Assembly (NCBI GenBank): GCA_023512345.1
Contig: JAILZT010000029.1
Location: 1-61,273 of the forward strand
Direction of reading: 5' to 3'
Source of the DNA: Paenibacillus sp.
GTDB taxonomy: Bacteria > Bacillota > Bacilli > Paenibacillales > Paenibacillaceae
Length of the DNA: 61,273 nt
The notes beneath the pieces were generated by a model. That model ran no database searches. It was given only the letters and a program-made list of their open reading frames with translations, and was not told the DNA's origin. Both the position numbers and the translations under genes were made by a program. Below, piece by piece: positions 7,760 through 15,560 of this stretch. Each line of letters opens with the position of its first letter. Position 1 is the stretch's first letter.

Positions 7760-8539
7760 CTATTTGAGTGCCGATAACTCCCGGTTACGCCGTTGAAGTG
7801 TATTAGTAATACTCTCTATTAATTCATTGGTCTCAGCTTCCCAGCCCACCTGCGGCTCTGCAACATGTATCAACAGTTCCAGATGATCACGAAGCAGCGA
7901 AATCTGCTGAGTAAGGATGTCTTCGGTAGCATATAAAGACGGGCTCGATACTGGGTCGCTATATGTAAACCTATCCTCAAGTGTTTGTATCCATTTCACT
8001 AACTGCCCTCGTTCTGAATGCTTCCATGTAAGCGCCAACTGCCTAATCTCTGCAACTTCCTTCTTGTGCCGGCGAAGGCTTCGCGAAGACTCCTCCGCCC
8101 GCTTTTCTTGTGTAACTGCGTTTTTACCATACCATCCAACACCTAAAAGACAGGCGGAACCTATTCCCAAAATCAATAGTTGCCCCGCCGAATACCAGAA
8201 GGGAGGAAGCTCCAACAGCAGATCAAAGATAAGTGCAAATACAAACACGGCAAGCGCATATAAAATCGTAATGAAAGCTCCGCTGATGATAACCGGAGAT
8301 GATTTGCTGACTCTCTGCCCGTTCCGCAGCCAAAAGATACTGTATCCGTACATCATACTTTCTGCAATCACAACTGCCGTTAGCGAAAACATGAATCGAA
8401 ATAACGACTCAGAATTCCAAAGAAAGAAAAAGGAGACTACAGTAAGTACTAGAACTGCAGCATAGATAAAGGTTGTTACGCCAATGTGTGATTTTCGCTG
8501 AATGACACTCCCCTCCTTCAACTCGCTCTCTGGCCGCAT
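7760..8539 (-). CDS. Four-helix membrane protein with cytoplasmic helical tail (second gene of the SPFH module)
   Basis: A protein of up to 259 residues with four predicted membrane helices (about residues 22-42, 46-68, 83-108 and 115-136), then a charged helical tail (about 140-259) likely to form coiled coil. No enzyme motif is visible. The reading frame overlaps the SPFH gene by 22 bases. The ATG at 8539 has no good ribosome site, whereas a strong AAGGAGGGG follows the SPFH stop and fits an ATT at 8503 as the true start (247 residues). By position and size it may correspond to YdjH of B. subtilis; I cannot confirm homology by eye. Confidence 0.7.
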   Translation of the reverse strand: MRPESELKEGSVIQRKSHIGVTTFIYAAVLVLTVVSFFFLWNSESLFRFMFSLTAVVIAESMMYGYSIFWLRNGQRVSKSSPVIISGAFITILYALAVFVFALIFDLLLELPPFWYSAGQLLILGIGSACLLGVGWYGKNAVTQEKRAEESSRSLRRHKKEVAEIRQLALTWKHSERGQLVKWIQTLEDRFTYSDPVSSPSLYATEDILTQQISLLRDHLELLIHVAEPQVGWEAETNELIESITNTLQRRNRELSALK

Positions 8540-9831
8540 TCTGCACAGAACTTTTGTCCGGGCTTTAATTCATGTCCGCAGCCGCCGCATTTGATAATCA
8601 AGCTTGCTCCGCAGTGAGGGCAGAACTTCAACCCTGGGGCAACCGTTTCACTGCATTGACCGCAAGCCTTAGGCATTTCATTACCGCAAGAGAGGCATAC
8701 AGCAGCATCGGCTGGATTATCTGCCTTACAGGTAGGACAGCCATGGTAGGAATTACCGCAGCCGGGACAAAATTTCGCTCCTGGTGTAATCTCATGTTTA
8801 CATTCGCGGCATAAGATTACTTGCGGGAGAAGGGTCTCAGCCTGTAAGCTTTGGCCACAGCCACTGCAGAATCTGGCTTCACTCAGGTTCATCACTCCGC
8901 ACTTACCGCAAGGCTTAGCAGGGTTTCCTACAGGTGAAACCCCTGTGTCAAAGGACATCCCTCTAGTCATCTGATTGACCATATTCACTGCAGGTCCGGC
9001 AAATCCTAATCCCATCCCAAGCCCCATGCCGGCATTCATCATACCTGCTCCAATATTGCCTGGATTGCCAGCCGCTTCCTCGATCGTATTAAAGCTGCGT
9101 TCCTGCTGATAGGTGAAGCCTATGATGTCCATCTCTGCTTTTTTGGCAAGAGCTTCCTTCAGCCGTAGGGTTGCCGGATCATTATCTGGAATGTTAATGG
9201 AATCTATATAGAAATTATTAAGCTCAATACCGCTCTCCAAGAAAGTCGGAGCTAGCCGCCCCTGGATATGCTTCGAAATTTCTGCAACGTATGCATTAAT
9301 CTCCAGAATGCTAATTTTTTTATGAACAAGGTAGGATGATATCAGCTCATTAATGTTCGACATTAACACCCCGCGGAAATAATTGACCATTGTATCCTGA
9401 TCAAAGCGCGGCAGTGTTCCCACCAGCTGCAAAAGAAATTTACGAGGATCTATGATCCTTACTCCGAACTGTCCAAAGGAGCGAACAGAAATAATAATCT
9501 TATATTTAGGATCCTGCAGTTGGAGTGGTGCGCTCGTCCCCCATTTGACGTTCATGGAATTGAGTTTATTCACGTACCAGATTTCTGCGGTAAATGGAGA
9601 TTTCCCTCCAAACGGGAGATTAACGATATTAGATAAGAGAGGTATGTTAGCTGTGCTTAGCGTGTGACGTCCTGCAGTAAAAGAGTCAAGCGCTTGTCCG
9701 CCCTTGAAGAGAATCGCCTCTTGGGATTCATTAACGATTAACTGGGTCCAAGTCCCGAGCTCCTGATTCGGATATTTCCAAGCGAACACACCTGGAGGAC
9801 CATCATATTTCACCACTTCAATAATTGCCAT
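8518..9831 (-). CDS. SPFH-domain protein with five C-terminal zinc ribbons (YdjI-like)
   Basis: A 437-residue protein. Residues 1-240 form an SPFH/band-7-type domain of the 'virion core protein' class (begins MAIIEVVKYDGPPGVFAWKY). A Gly/Met-rich linker (about 255-285) follows, then five consecutive zinc ribbons of CxxC-x(n)-CxxC type: CGKC/CSGC, CREC/CPGC, CPTC/CLSC, CGQC/CPHC and CGGC/CAEC. There is no N-terminal membrane segment, so it is probably a peripheral scaffold. B. subtilis YdjI, encoded with PspA/YdjF, has the same SPFH-plus-zinc-ribbon plan but, as I recall, is shorter. Here it heads a three-gene operon with two membrane proteins and no pspA. A role in membrane stress or microdomain organisation is inferred. 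Confidence 0.8.
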   Translation of the reverse strand: MAIIEVVKYDGPPGVFAWKYPNQELGTWTQLIVNESQEAILFKGGQALDSFTAGRHTLSTANIPLLSNIVNLPFGGKSPFTAEIWYVNKLNSMNVKWGTSAPLQLQDPKYKIIISVRSFGQFGVRIIDPRKFLLQLVGTLPRFDQDTMVNYFRGVLMSNINELISSYLVHKKISILEINAYVAEISKHIQGRLAPTFLESGIELNNFYIDSINIPDNDPATLRLKEALAKKAEMDIIGFTYQQERSFNTIEEAAGNPGNIGAGMMNAGMGLGMGLGFAGPAVNMVNQMTRGMSFDTGVSPVGNPAKPCGKCGVMNLSEARFCSGCGQSLQAETLLPQVILCRECKHEITPGAKFCPGCGNSYHGCPTCKADNPADAAVCLSCGNEMPKACGQCSETVAPGLKFCPHCGASLIIKCGGCGHELKPGQKFCAECGQRAS

Positions 9832-9950
9832 CGGCTGTTCCTTCTTTCATGATCATAGGTATGTAGAATATATCGGCTGATTCAAGGAAATATGTGCTAT
9901 TCCGTTATTTATTGTATACCATTTAAATCCCATTTTGGGTTCTCTTTAAG

Positions 9951-10004
9951 AAAAAAAACGCCGACTATGATTCCCCTCTTCAAGGTAATCATAGTCGGCG
10001 TTTC
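9951..10004 (-). terminator. Terminator of spo0B-obg
   Basis: The inverted repeat AACGCCGACTATGATT / AATCATAGTCGGCGTT (9958-10002) is followed on the minus strand by an eight-T run. It lies 18 bases after obg and before the SPFH module. Confidence 0.9.
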
Positions 10005-10020
10005 GTATTTCGGCATATTT

Positions 10021-11331
10021 TTAGTAGTAGCTGCTGTTCTCAACGAACTCGAACTCAAAATCAGCTATACGTACAATTGTTCCTTCTACAGCACCGCGTT
10101 TACGAAGCTCTGCATCCACACCCATATGACGGAGTGTACGTGCCAGCTTCAAAATCGCATCATGCGTACTTAGCTGCATACGTTTAAGCATCCGTTCGAT
10201 ACGTGGACTGCTGACAATAAACGTATCGTTCTCGCGAGTAATGGTGAAGGAGTCGTCTTCCTGAGCTTCCAGCTTGTACACTTTGCGCTCAGTGGTTTCT
10301 GCTACTTCTTCTACGATCGGAGCAACAGGAATGCTGTCCAAAATATCTGTTGTACGGTACAAGAGATCTTGAACACCTTGTTTGGTTAGTGAAGAGATAG
10401 GCATAATCTGCATATCTGGACGAACTTCAGCTGCAAGCTCACGGAAAGTAGCTAAATTCTCTTCTGATTCAGGCATATCCATCTTGTTAGCCGCCACAAT
10501 TTGCGGGCGTTCTGCAAGAGCAGCGTTATACTGCTTCAGCTCATCATTAATCTTTAGCCAATCGTCAAAAGGATCGCGACCTTCAGAGCCTGACATGTCA
10601 ACGACGTGGATAATAATCCGTGTACGCTCTACGTGACGAAGAAATTCATGACCGAGGCCAATCCCTTCATGCGCGCCTTCGATAAGTCCTGGCAGGTCAG
10701 CCATTACAAAGCTTCGACCATCACCGACGTCTACCACACCCAAATTAGGCGTAATCGTTGTAAAGTGATACGCTCCGATCTTTGGTTTTGCAGCGGATAC
10801 AACGGATAATAAGGTTGATTTACCCACACTCGGGAAACCTACAAGACCCACATCAGCCATAACCTTGAGTTCCATGCGGATATAACGTTCTTGTCCTTCT
10901 TCACCGTTCTCAGCCAGTTCCGGTGCAGTATTAGCGGCAGTTGCAAAACGGGTATTCCCACGACCCCCACGGCCGCCACGTGCTACTACTACATATTGTC
11001 CGTGACGTGTCATATCGGCAATTACTTCACCGCTATCATCATCGATCAGCACTGTACCTGGAGGGATACGAACGATCATATGATCTGCATTGGCTCCATG
11101 CTGACTTTTGTTACGACCTTTTATCCCTTTGTCTGCTTTGAAGTGACGCTGATAACGAAAGTCCATCAGTGTACGCAAACCTTCATCAACCTTGAAAATA
11201 ACGTCACCGCCACGACCTCCATCGCCGCCGGCAGGTCCACCTTCAGGAACATATTTCTCACGACGGAACGCGACAAGTCCATCGCCGCCGTCGCCACCTT
11301 TTACATAAATCTTAGCTGTATCTATAAACAT
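10021..11331 (-). CDS. obg: Obg family GTPase
   Basis: This 436-residue essential GTPase acts in 50S ribosome assembly and, in Bacillus, in stress and sporulation signalling. The glycine-rich Obg fold covers residues 1-158 (KGGDGGDG, GGPAGGDGGRGG). The G domain has G1 GFPSVGKST at 165-173, G3 DLPGLIEG and G4 NKMD. The C-terminal OCT domain covers about 355-425. It follows spo0B by 19 bases as in B. subtilis, where the two are co-transcribed. Length is normal for the ObgE/CgtA family. Confidence 0.97.
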   Translation of the reverse strand: MFIDTAKIYVKGGDGGDGLVAFRREKYVPEGGPAGGDGGRGGDVIFKVDEGLRTLMDFRYQRHFKADKGIKGRNKSQHGANADHMIVRIPPGTVLIDDDSGEVIADMTRHGQYVVVARGGRGGRGNTRFATAANTAPELAENGEEGQERYIRMELKVMADVGLVGFPSVGKSTLLSVVSAAKPKIGAYHFTTITPNLGVVDVGDGRSFVMADLPGLIEGAHEGIGLGHEFLRHVERTRIIIHVVDMSGSEGRDPFDDWLKINDELKQYNAALAERPQIVAANKMDMPESEENLATFRELAAEVRPDMQIMPISSLTKQGVQDLLYRTTDILDSIPVAPIVEEVAETTERKVYKLEAQEDDSFTITRENDTFIVSSPRIERMLKRMQLSTHDAILKLARTLRHMGVDAELRKRGAVEGTIVRIADFEFEFVENSSYY

Positions 11332-11350
11332 AACCGTTCACCATCCTCAG

Positions 11351-12094
11351 TCACATTTCAAGCGGTAGACGCAATTGGACAGTAGCCTGATTATGCCCCC
11401 CCAATGCCTCCGCTCTCATGATTTTTCCTTGTACTATATTATAAATTTGCCCTTGAAGCAGTTCGGGATTGCCATTCATGCCCTCACCCTCGAAAGAGAT
11501 AAGAATGTCTCCACCATCCTGTGTAAAGCCAATCATAAGCTTTCTCGCTTCACCCTGTGGAGCAAGTCCACTGTATTGATAAGCTCTTACACTCTGCATG
11601 ATGACTGTTGTCAGCTCATCCTGCGCTTCGTGTGTAAGCTTGTCCTCTAGATTCAATCCTTCTTCAACCGCTACTACCAGCTCTAGGTTACTGCTGTAAG
11701 TTCGGAAGGATTGGATATAGAACACAAGTGAAGGAACACCAAGCTTGGCAATACGGCTGTCAAGCGCTATGCGTTCCTTTATTCTTTCCACAGTTTGCAC
11801 CGTTTTATCAGGCTTGCCGAGCTGGATATATCCGTAAAGAACCTGCAAATCGTTCATCCAGTCATGACGGTGGTGATTGAGTGTTCGAATAGCTGCCTGT
11901 TGCAGACTTCGTTCCTGACTCTGGAGCTCCCCTTCATACTGCCGCCTATTCCAAATATGATTGAAAACAAGCACCACCGCTACCCAAATCACAAGCAGCA
12001 AGCATGTTAAAAGAGAGGTCTTCCAAAATACAAGCCCTAAAGGAAGCATTACGGATAATAAGACTGCCCAGATTGCACTTTTCCAGGATTCCAT
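11351..12094 (-). CDS. spo0B: Sporulation phosphotransferase Spo0B, membrane-anchored form
   Basis: Spo0B relays phosphate from Spo0F to Spo0A to start sporulation. The phospho-accepting histidine lies in RHDWMNDLQ at His77, the key motif of the family. The helical dimerisation region covers about 60-115, and a degenerate ATPase-like domain without clear nucleotide-binding boxes makes up the rest. Unlike B. subtilis Spo0B (about 190 residues, soluble), this 247-residue form has two N-terminal membrane helices (about 8-45). GGGGAG precedes the ATG. Its place upstream of obg supports the call. Confidence 0.85.
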   Translation of the reverse strand: MESWKSAIWAVLLSVMLPLGLVFWKTSLLTCLLLVIWVAVVLVFNHIWNRRQYEGELQSQERSLQQAAIRTLNHHRHDWMNDLQVLYGYIQLGKPDKTVQTVERIKERIALDSRIAKLGVPSLVFYIQSFRTYSSNLELVVAVEEGLNLEDKLTHEAQDELTTVIMQSVRAYQYSGLAPQGEARKLMIGFTQDGGDILISFEGEGMNGNPELLQGQIYNIVQGKIMRAEALGGHNQATVQLRLPLEM

Positions 12095-12172
12095 TCTTTC
12101 TCCCCGTCCTCAGTTCGCAAAATCATGACCAATTTTAGTAAATCTCACCGTACTTAGTATTCACCATTTCCC

Positions 12173-12181
12173 AGTATAACA
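12173..12181 (-). promoter_or_regulatory. Extended -10 promoter candidate for spo0B-obg
   Basis: The minus strand shows TGTTATACT, a TGn-extended -10 box about 80 bases before spo0B. No convincing -35 hexamer accompanies it. Confidence 0.4.
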
Positions 12182-12234
12182 CAGGCATTCCCTGCAATTC
12201 ACCAAGATACCCATGAAATTCTTCTTGTGATCTT

Positions 12235-12268
12235 AAAAAAAAGCCTCCGGCACTCATGCCGGAGGCTT
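12235..12268 (-). terminator. Terminator of rplU-prp-rpmA
   Basis: The perfect arms AAGCCTCCGGCA (12241-12252) and TGCCGGAGGCTT (12257-12268) enclose a four-base loop. The minus strand continues into a T-run. Confidence 0.92.
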
Positions 12269-12290
12269 CTTTCAATTATGGTTCCGTTTC

Positions 12291-12602
12291 TTACGCTTCC
12301 AATGTAGCTGCTACCGGAGCAACATCAACTGGGTAGACGCTCACTTTCTTGCGATCGCGGCCCCAACGTTCGAACTTCACTACGCCTTCAACTTTAGCAA
12401 ACAAAGTATCATCTTTACCGATGCCTACGTTTGTGCCTGGGTGAATTTTTGTTCCGCGTTGACGAACCAAGATGCTGCCGCCGGTTACTGTTTGACCGTC
12501 AGCACGTTTTACACCAAGACGTTTCGATTGGCTATCACGACCGTTTCTTGTGGAACCTACACCTTTTTTCGATGCGAACAATTGAAGATTCAATTTTAAC
12601 AT
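12291..12602 (-). CDS. rpmA: Ribosomal protein bL27 (with cleavable N-terminal extension)
   Basis: The 103-residue large-subunit protein bL27 reaches the peptidyl-transferase centre. It starts MLKLNLQLFASKKG. The conserved LQLFA is the site at which the protease Prp removes the first nine residues in Bacillota. The ATG at 12602 is chosen because AGGAGG lies just upstream and because this N-terminus is conserved; an in-frame ATG at 12623 overlaps the prp stop and is rejected. The Prp gene is the immediate neighbour upstream, so protease and substrate are co-expressed. Confidence 0.97.
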   Translation of the reverse strand: MLKLNLQLFASKKGVGSTRNGRDSQSKRLGVKRADGQTVTGGSILVRQRGTKIHPGTNVGIGKDDTLFAKVEGVVKFERWGRDRKKVSVYPVDVAPVAATLEA

Positions 12603-12619
12603 GTTGTCTACCTCCTTCT

Positions 12620-12955
12620 TCAAATGATGACTTCCTGTATTTGAACATATTTCCTATAAGAGATAGCGATACCTTCGAGCATTACGACCATAGATTCCAG
12701 CAGCAATTGAATTTTAGCAGAAGTCTCAGGATCATTCACAGGAACGAGCGTCCCGCTAAGGAACCCGTCCTTCATAGAAGTATCCAAGGCAACTCCAGTT
12801 AACTTTTCAATCGAATTAACGGTACCGACCGTAACAGTCGAAACACCGGCGCATACTATATCTTTGCCATTTCTCGCGTAGTCCGCATGACCTTTCACAG
12901 AAAACCCGACAATTGTGCCTTTAGCAGAAGCTCGTGTAATACGCACGTTAATCAT
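12620..12955 (-). CDS. prp: Ribosomal-processing cysteine protease Prp
   Basis: A 111-residue protein of the YsxB family that cleaves the N-terminus of bL27 before ribosome assembly. The conserved His in VKGHADYA (about residue 22) and Cys in DIVCAGVS (about residue 35) form the catalytic pair. It lies between rplU and rpmA exactly as in other Bacillota. It ends 17 bases before the bL27 ATG and starts 12 bases after the rplU stop. Confidence 0.95.
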   Translation of the reverse strand: MINVRITRASAKGTIVGFSVKGHADYARNGKDIVCAGVSTVTVGTVNSIEKLTGVALDTSMKDGFLSGTLVPVNDPETSAKIQLLLESMVVMLEGIAISYRKYVQIQEVII

Positions 12956-12967
12956 TAACGCACCTTC

Positions 12968-13279
12968 TTACGCTTGAATCTTCTCAATAGTTACTTTTGT
13001 GTACGGTTGACGATGACCTTGCTTCTTGTGGTAATTCTTCTTAGGTTTGTATTTGTAAACTACAACCTTGTGGCCTTTACCATGTTTCTCAACTTTAGCT
13101 GTTACAGTTGCGCCGCTCAAAAGCGGAGTTCCTGCAGTCAAACCGCCTTCGTTAGAAACAGCCAATACACGGTTAAACGTTACGCTTTCGCCGTCTACAG
13201 CATCTAGCTTCTCAATAAATAATACGTCGCCCTCTTGGACTTTGTATTGTTTGCCGCCAGTTTCGATAATTGCATACAT
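12968..13279 (-). CDS. rplU: Ribosomal protein bL21
   Basis: A 103-residue large-subunit protein of normal length, beginning MYAIIETGGKQYKVQEGD, with the C-terminal KPKKNYHKKQGHRQ signature that binds 23S rRNA. GAGGAGGTG precedes the ATG. It is the first gene of the rplU-prp-rpmA operon, behind its own promoter and a leader of about 125 bases. Confidence 0.98.
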   Translation of the reverse strand: MYAIIETGGKQYKVQEGDVLFIEKLDAVDGESVTFNRVLAVSNEGGLTAGTPLLSGATVTAKVEKHGKGHKVVVYKYKPKKNYHKKQGHRQPYTKVTIEKIQA

Positions 13280-13405
13280 TGTACTTGCACCTCCTCATGT
13301 CTCAGACTCGCCTAGTCTAGGTGGCATATCCCCAGGGAATAGCGCTTATGTACCCGATTGGAGCGGTTACAGCATGTGCAGGGATAAGTTATCTCGAACA
13401 CACAC
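13280..13405 (-). promoter_or_regulatory. Leader RNA of rplU, candidate L21 leader
   Basis: About 125 bases separate the predicted transcript start from the rplU ATG. The minus-strand RNA contains short pairing segments such as CCTAGACTAGG just before the ribosome site. Bacillota rplU operons commonly carry an autoregulatory L21 leader here. Membership in that RNA family is inferred from position, not from a model match. Confidence 0.5.
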
Positions 13406-13411
13406 TTGAAG

Positions 13412-13440
13412 ATTCTATCATACTAATTAACGATAGTCAA
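13412..13440 (-). promoter_or_regulatory. Sigma-A promoter of rplU-prp-rpmA
   Basis: The minus strand shows -35 TTGACT (13435-13440), a 17-base spacer and -10 TAGAAT (13412-13417). Confidence 0.85.
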
Positions 13441-13450
13441 CTAGTTTCAT

Positions 13451-14695
13451 TTACTCCTCCAGCCATGATCCAACCTTCCCCGTTCCTCCGCAGCAATGGC
13501 AAGTAACGGGTGCAAAGCCAGCTGAATCGTGACGGGCTTTTTTACGAGTCATCTCCAGCAATCCAAGCCTTGTCCAACCCAAAATGTGAGTTTTGGTCCG
13601 GTCTCGATTAATAATACTCTCCAAGCGGTCAGTCACCATTTTACGATGCTCATCCAATTCCATGTCGATAAAATCAACGATGATAATCCCACCTGTATCC
13701 CTTAACCGAATCAACCGGCCAATTTGTTCCGCTGCCAGTAAATTCGTACTTGTCACGGTCTCCTCCAGGGAGCCTACCCCGATATATTGTGCCGTGTTAA
13801 CATCAATAACCGTAAGCGCTTCGGCTTCGTCCCAGATCAGTGTGGCCCCGCCCTCTAAGATGATCTTACGTCCGAAGCTTCTGTACAACTGTTCCTGTAC
13901 TCCGTATGTCACAAAAATAGACTCCTGTCGGTTGTATAGCCTCACTGGCTTATAACCATCAGGTGCCATTTCATCCAAAAAAACCTCAGCTTCTCTTACC
14001 GCGTTAAAAGAATCGATCATCAATTCATCACGCATCGGATTAAAAGCATCACGTATAAAGCGCTGGACAATGCTCAGATCACTGTGCAGCAAAGCGGGTG
14101 CTGGCACCTCACCAGCACGTTTGATAATGTTCTCCCACTGCGTACGCAAAAAGACCAGATCACCTTCCACTGCTTCAGGAGGCTCGTCCTCGGACACGGT
14201 ACGCATGATAAGGCCTTCATCATTCCTGCGCAGCCGCTCCCCAATTGCTTTTAACCGATTACGCTCCGATTCACGTCCGATTTTTTTGGACACACCTACA
14301 TATTCTGCAAAAGGCATGTATACCATCCACCGTCCGGGCAGCGTGTAATGTGTGGTAACTCTCGCCCCCTTGCCCCCGCTGGGTTCCTTTCGTACCTGAA
14401 CAATAATGTCCTGGCCCGGTTCCAGCAGTTCTTCTATAGAGGGTTTTACCTTTGGCTGTTTTTCTAAATGGGGATGCAGTACATCATCGATATATAAAAA
14501 GGCATTCTTCTTTTGTCCAATATCTACAAAAGCAGCCTGCATACCTGGTAAAACATTTATTACACGACCTTTATAATAACTGCCGACCAGTCCTTGCTGC
14601 TGGTCTCGTTCCGCGGCGTATTCCACTAGCTTTCCATCTTCCAGAAGAGCCATCCGGGTCATATGCTGCGTGCAGTGAACGATCATTTGTTTCAT
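13451..14695 (-). CDS. rng: Ribonuclease G (RNase E/G family)
   Basis: A 414-residue endoribonuclease for rRNA and mRNA processing. An S1-like RNA-binding region (about residues 35-115, SYYKGRVINVLPGMQAAFVD) precedes the RNase E/G catalytic core with its Mg-binding aspartates in VIDVNT and DFIDME. A C-terminal CxxC zinc-link (CHCCGGTG) ends the protein. It lacks the long RNase E scaffold tail. The ATG at 14695 is preferred over an upstream codon at 14761 because GAGGTGA precedes it and the upstream start would run into spoIVFB. B. subtilis has no RNase E/G, so the gene is an addition between spoIVFB and rplU. Confidence 0.93.
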   Translation of the reverse strand: MKQMIVHCTQHMTRMALLEDGKLVEYAAERDQQQGLVGSYYKGRVINVLPGMQAAFVDIGQKKNAFLYIDDVLHPHLEKQPKVKPSIEELLEPGQDIIVQVRKEPSGGKGARVTTHYTLPGRWMVYMPFAEYVGVSKKIGRESERNRLKAIGERLRRNDEGLIMRTVSEDEPPEAVEGDLVFLRTQWENIIKRAGEVPAPALLHSDLSIVQRFIRDAFNPMRDELMIDSFNAVREAEVFLDEMAPDGYKPVRLYNRQESIFVTYGVQEQLYRSFGRKIILEGGATLIWDEAEALTVIDVNTAQYIGVGSLEETVTSTNLLAAEQIGRLIRLRDTGGIIIVDFIDMELDEHRKMVTDRLESIINRDRTKTHILGWTRLGLLEMTRKKARHDSAGFAPVTCHCCGGTGKVGSWLEE

Positions 14696-14717
14696 GGCTT
14701 CACCTCTGGTTATTATG

Positions 14718-15560
14718 CTAAATTCCAAAGTAAGAAGATACGAGCCGCTGTTCAGGTACAACAGCCACTACATTCCCCTCATTATTCATAACATATATAA
14801 AATGATATTGGTTACGTTTAAATAGACGCAATATATCATCCAAAGGTTTCGCAGCCAAAGCAACAATTGGACGTGCAAAAGCTCCCGTTCGAACATAACG
14901 ATCATAAACAGCCCCCCTGTTCATGAGGAAAGCGACAAAGCGATAAGGCAGGTTGCGGTGATCTGTAATGTTCGAATAGATCAAAAATGCTCCTATCATA
15001 AGCACGTTCAGCCTTATACCGCCAGTTGTACCCAAAGGCAGCAGTGCGTAAACAATAACCCCTGCACTAGCAGCAATGCTTACTCTTCCACACCACAATA
15101 ACGCTGAATAATAAGGGACAAGCAGACTAATGCAGGCTTGAAGTATTTTACCACCATCTAACGGCAGTATCGGCAACAGATTAAATAGGGCAATGATCAT
15201 ATTAGCACTGATAAAGTAGGATAAAAATGCGTTATTCTCATAACCTGCACTTTGAAGAATATACGCACATAAGATCATCAATCCATTTTGAAGAGGTCCA
15301 GCTAAAGCAATACCGATTTCACGGGAGGCGGTCAACTTGCCATGATCCTCCATAACAGCTACTCCGCCGAACGGGAGAAGTTGTACACTTTTCACAGTAA
15401 CCCCGGTGACTAAGGCTGCACACACATGCCCTAATTCATGAATGAGGACAATGGTGAATAAGGTAAGCAGCTCCAAAAATTGTCCAGTTAGAACAGAAAG
15501 CAGCATCACGATAACGAACAAAGGATGCAAAGAGAATTGAATACCAGCGATCCTAATCAA
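14718..15560 (-). CDS. spoIVFB: Intramembrane metalloprotease SpoIVFB (site-2 protease family, M50)
   Basis: A 280-residue polytopic membrane protease. The zinc motif HELGH is at residues 41-45 and the third ligand lies in LPLDGG at Asp135, inside membrane helices. In Bacillus, SpoIVFB in the outer forespore membrane cleaves pro-sigma-K to activate late mother-cell transcription. A soluble C-terminal part (about 200-280) resembles a CBS-type regulatory domain. It overlaps the upstream spoIVFA-like gene by eight bases, which matches the spoIVFA-spoIVFB operon between minD and rplU in B. subtilis. Confidence 0.88.
   Translation of the reverse strand: MIRIAGIQFSLHPLFVIVMLLSVLTGQFLELLTLFTIVLIHELGHVCAALVTGVTVKSVQLLPFGGVAVMEDHGKLTASREIGIALAGPLQNGLMILCAYILQSAGYENNAFLSYFISANMIIALFNLLPILPLDGGKILQACISLLVPYYSALLWCGRVSIAASAGVIVYALLPLGTTGGIRLNVLMIGAFLIYSNITDHRNLPYRFVAFLMNRGAVYDRYVRTGAFARPIVALAAKPLDDILRLFKRNQYHFIYVMNNEGNVVAVVPEQRLVSSYFGI

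Noticed and set aside
7917..8465. 182-codon plus-strand frame opposite the membrane gene of the SPFH module
   Set aside because: It is antisense to a well-supported operon gene and has no recognisable domain.
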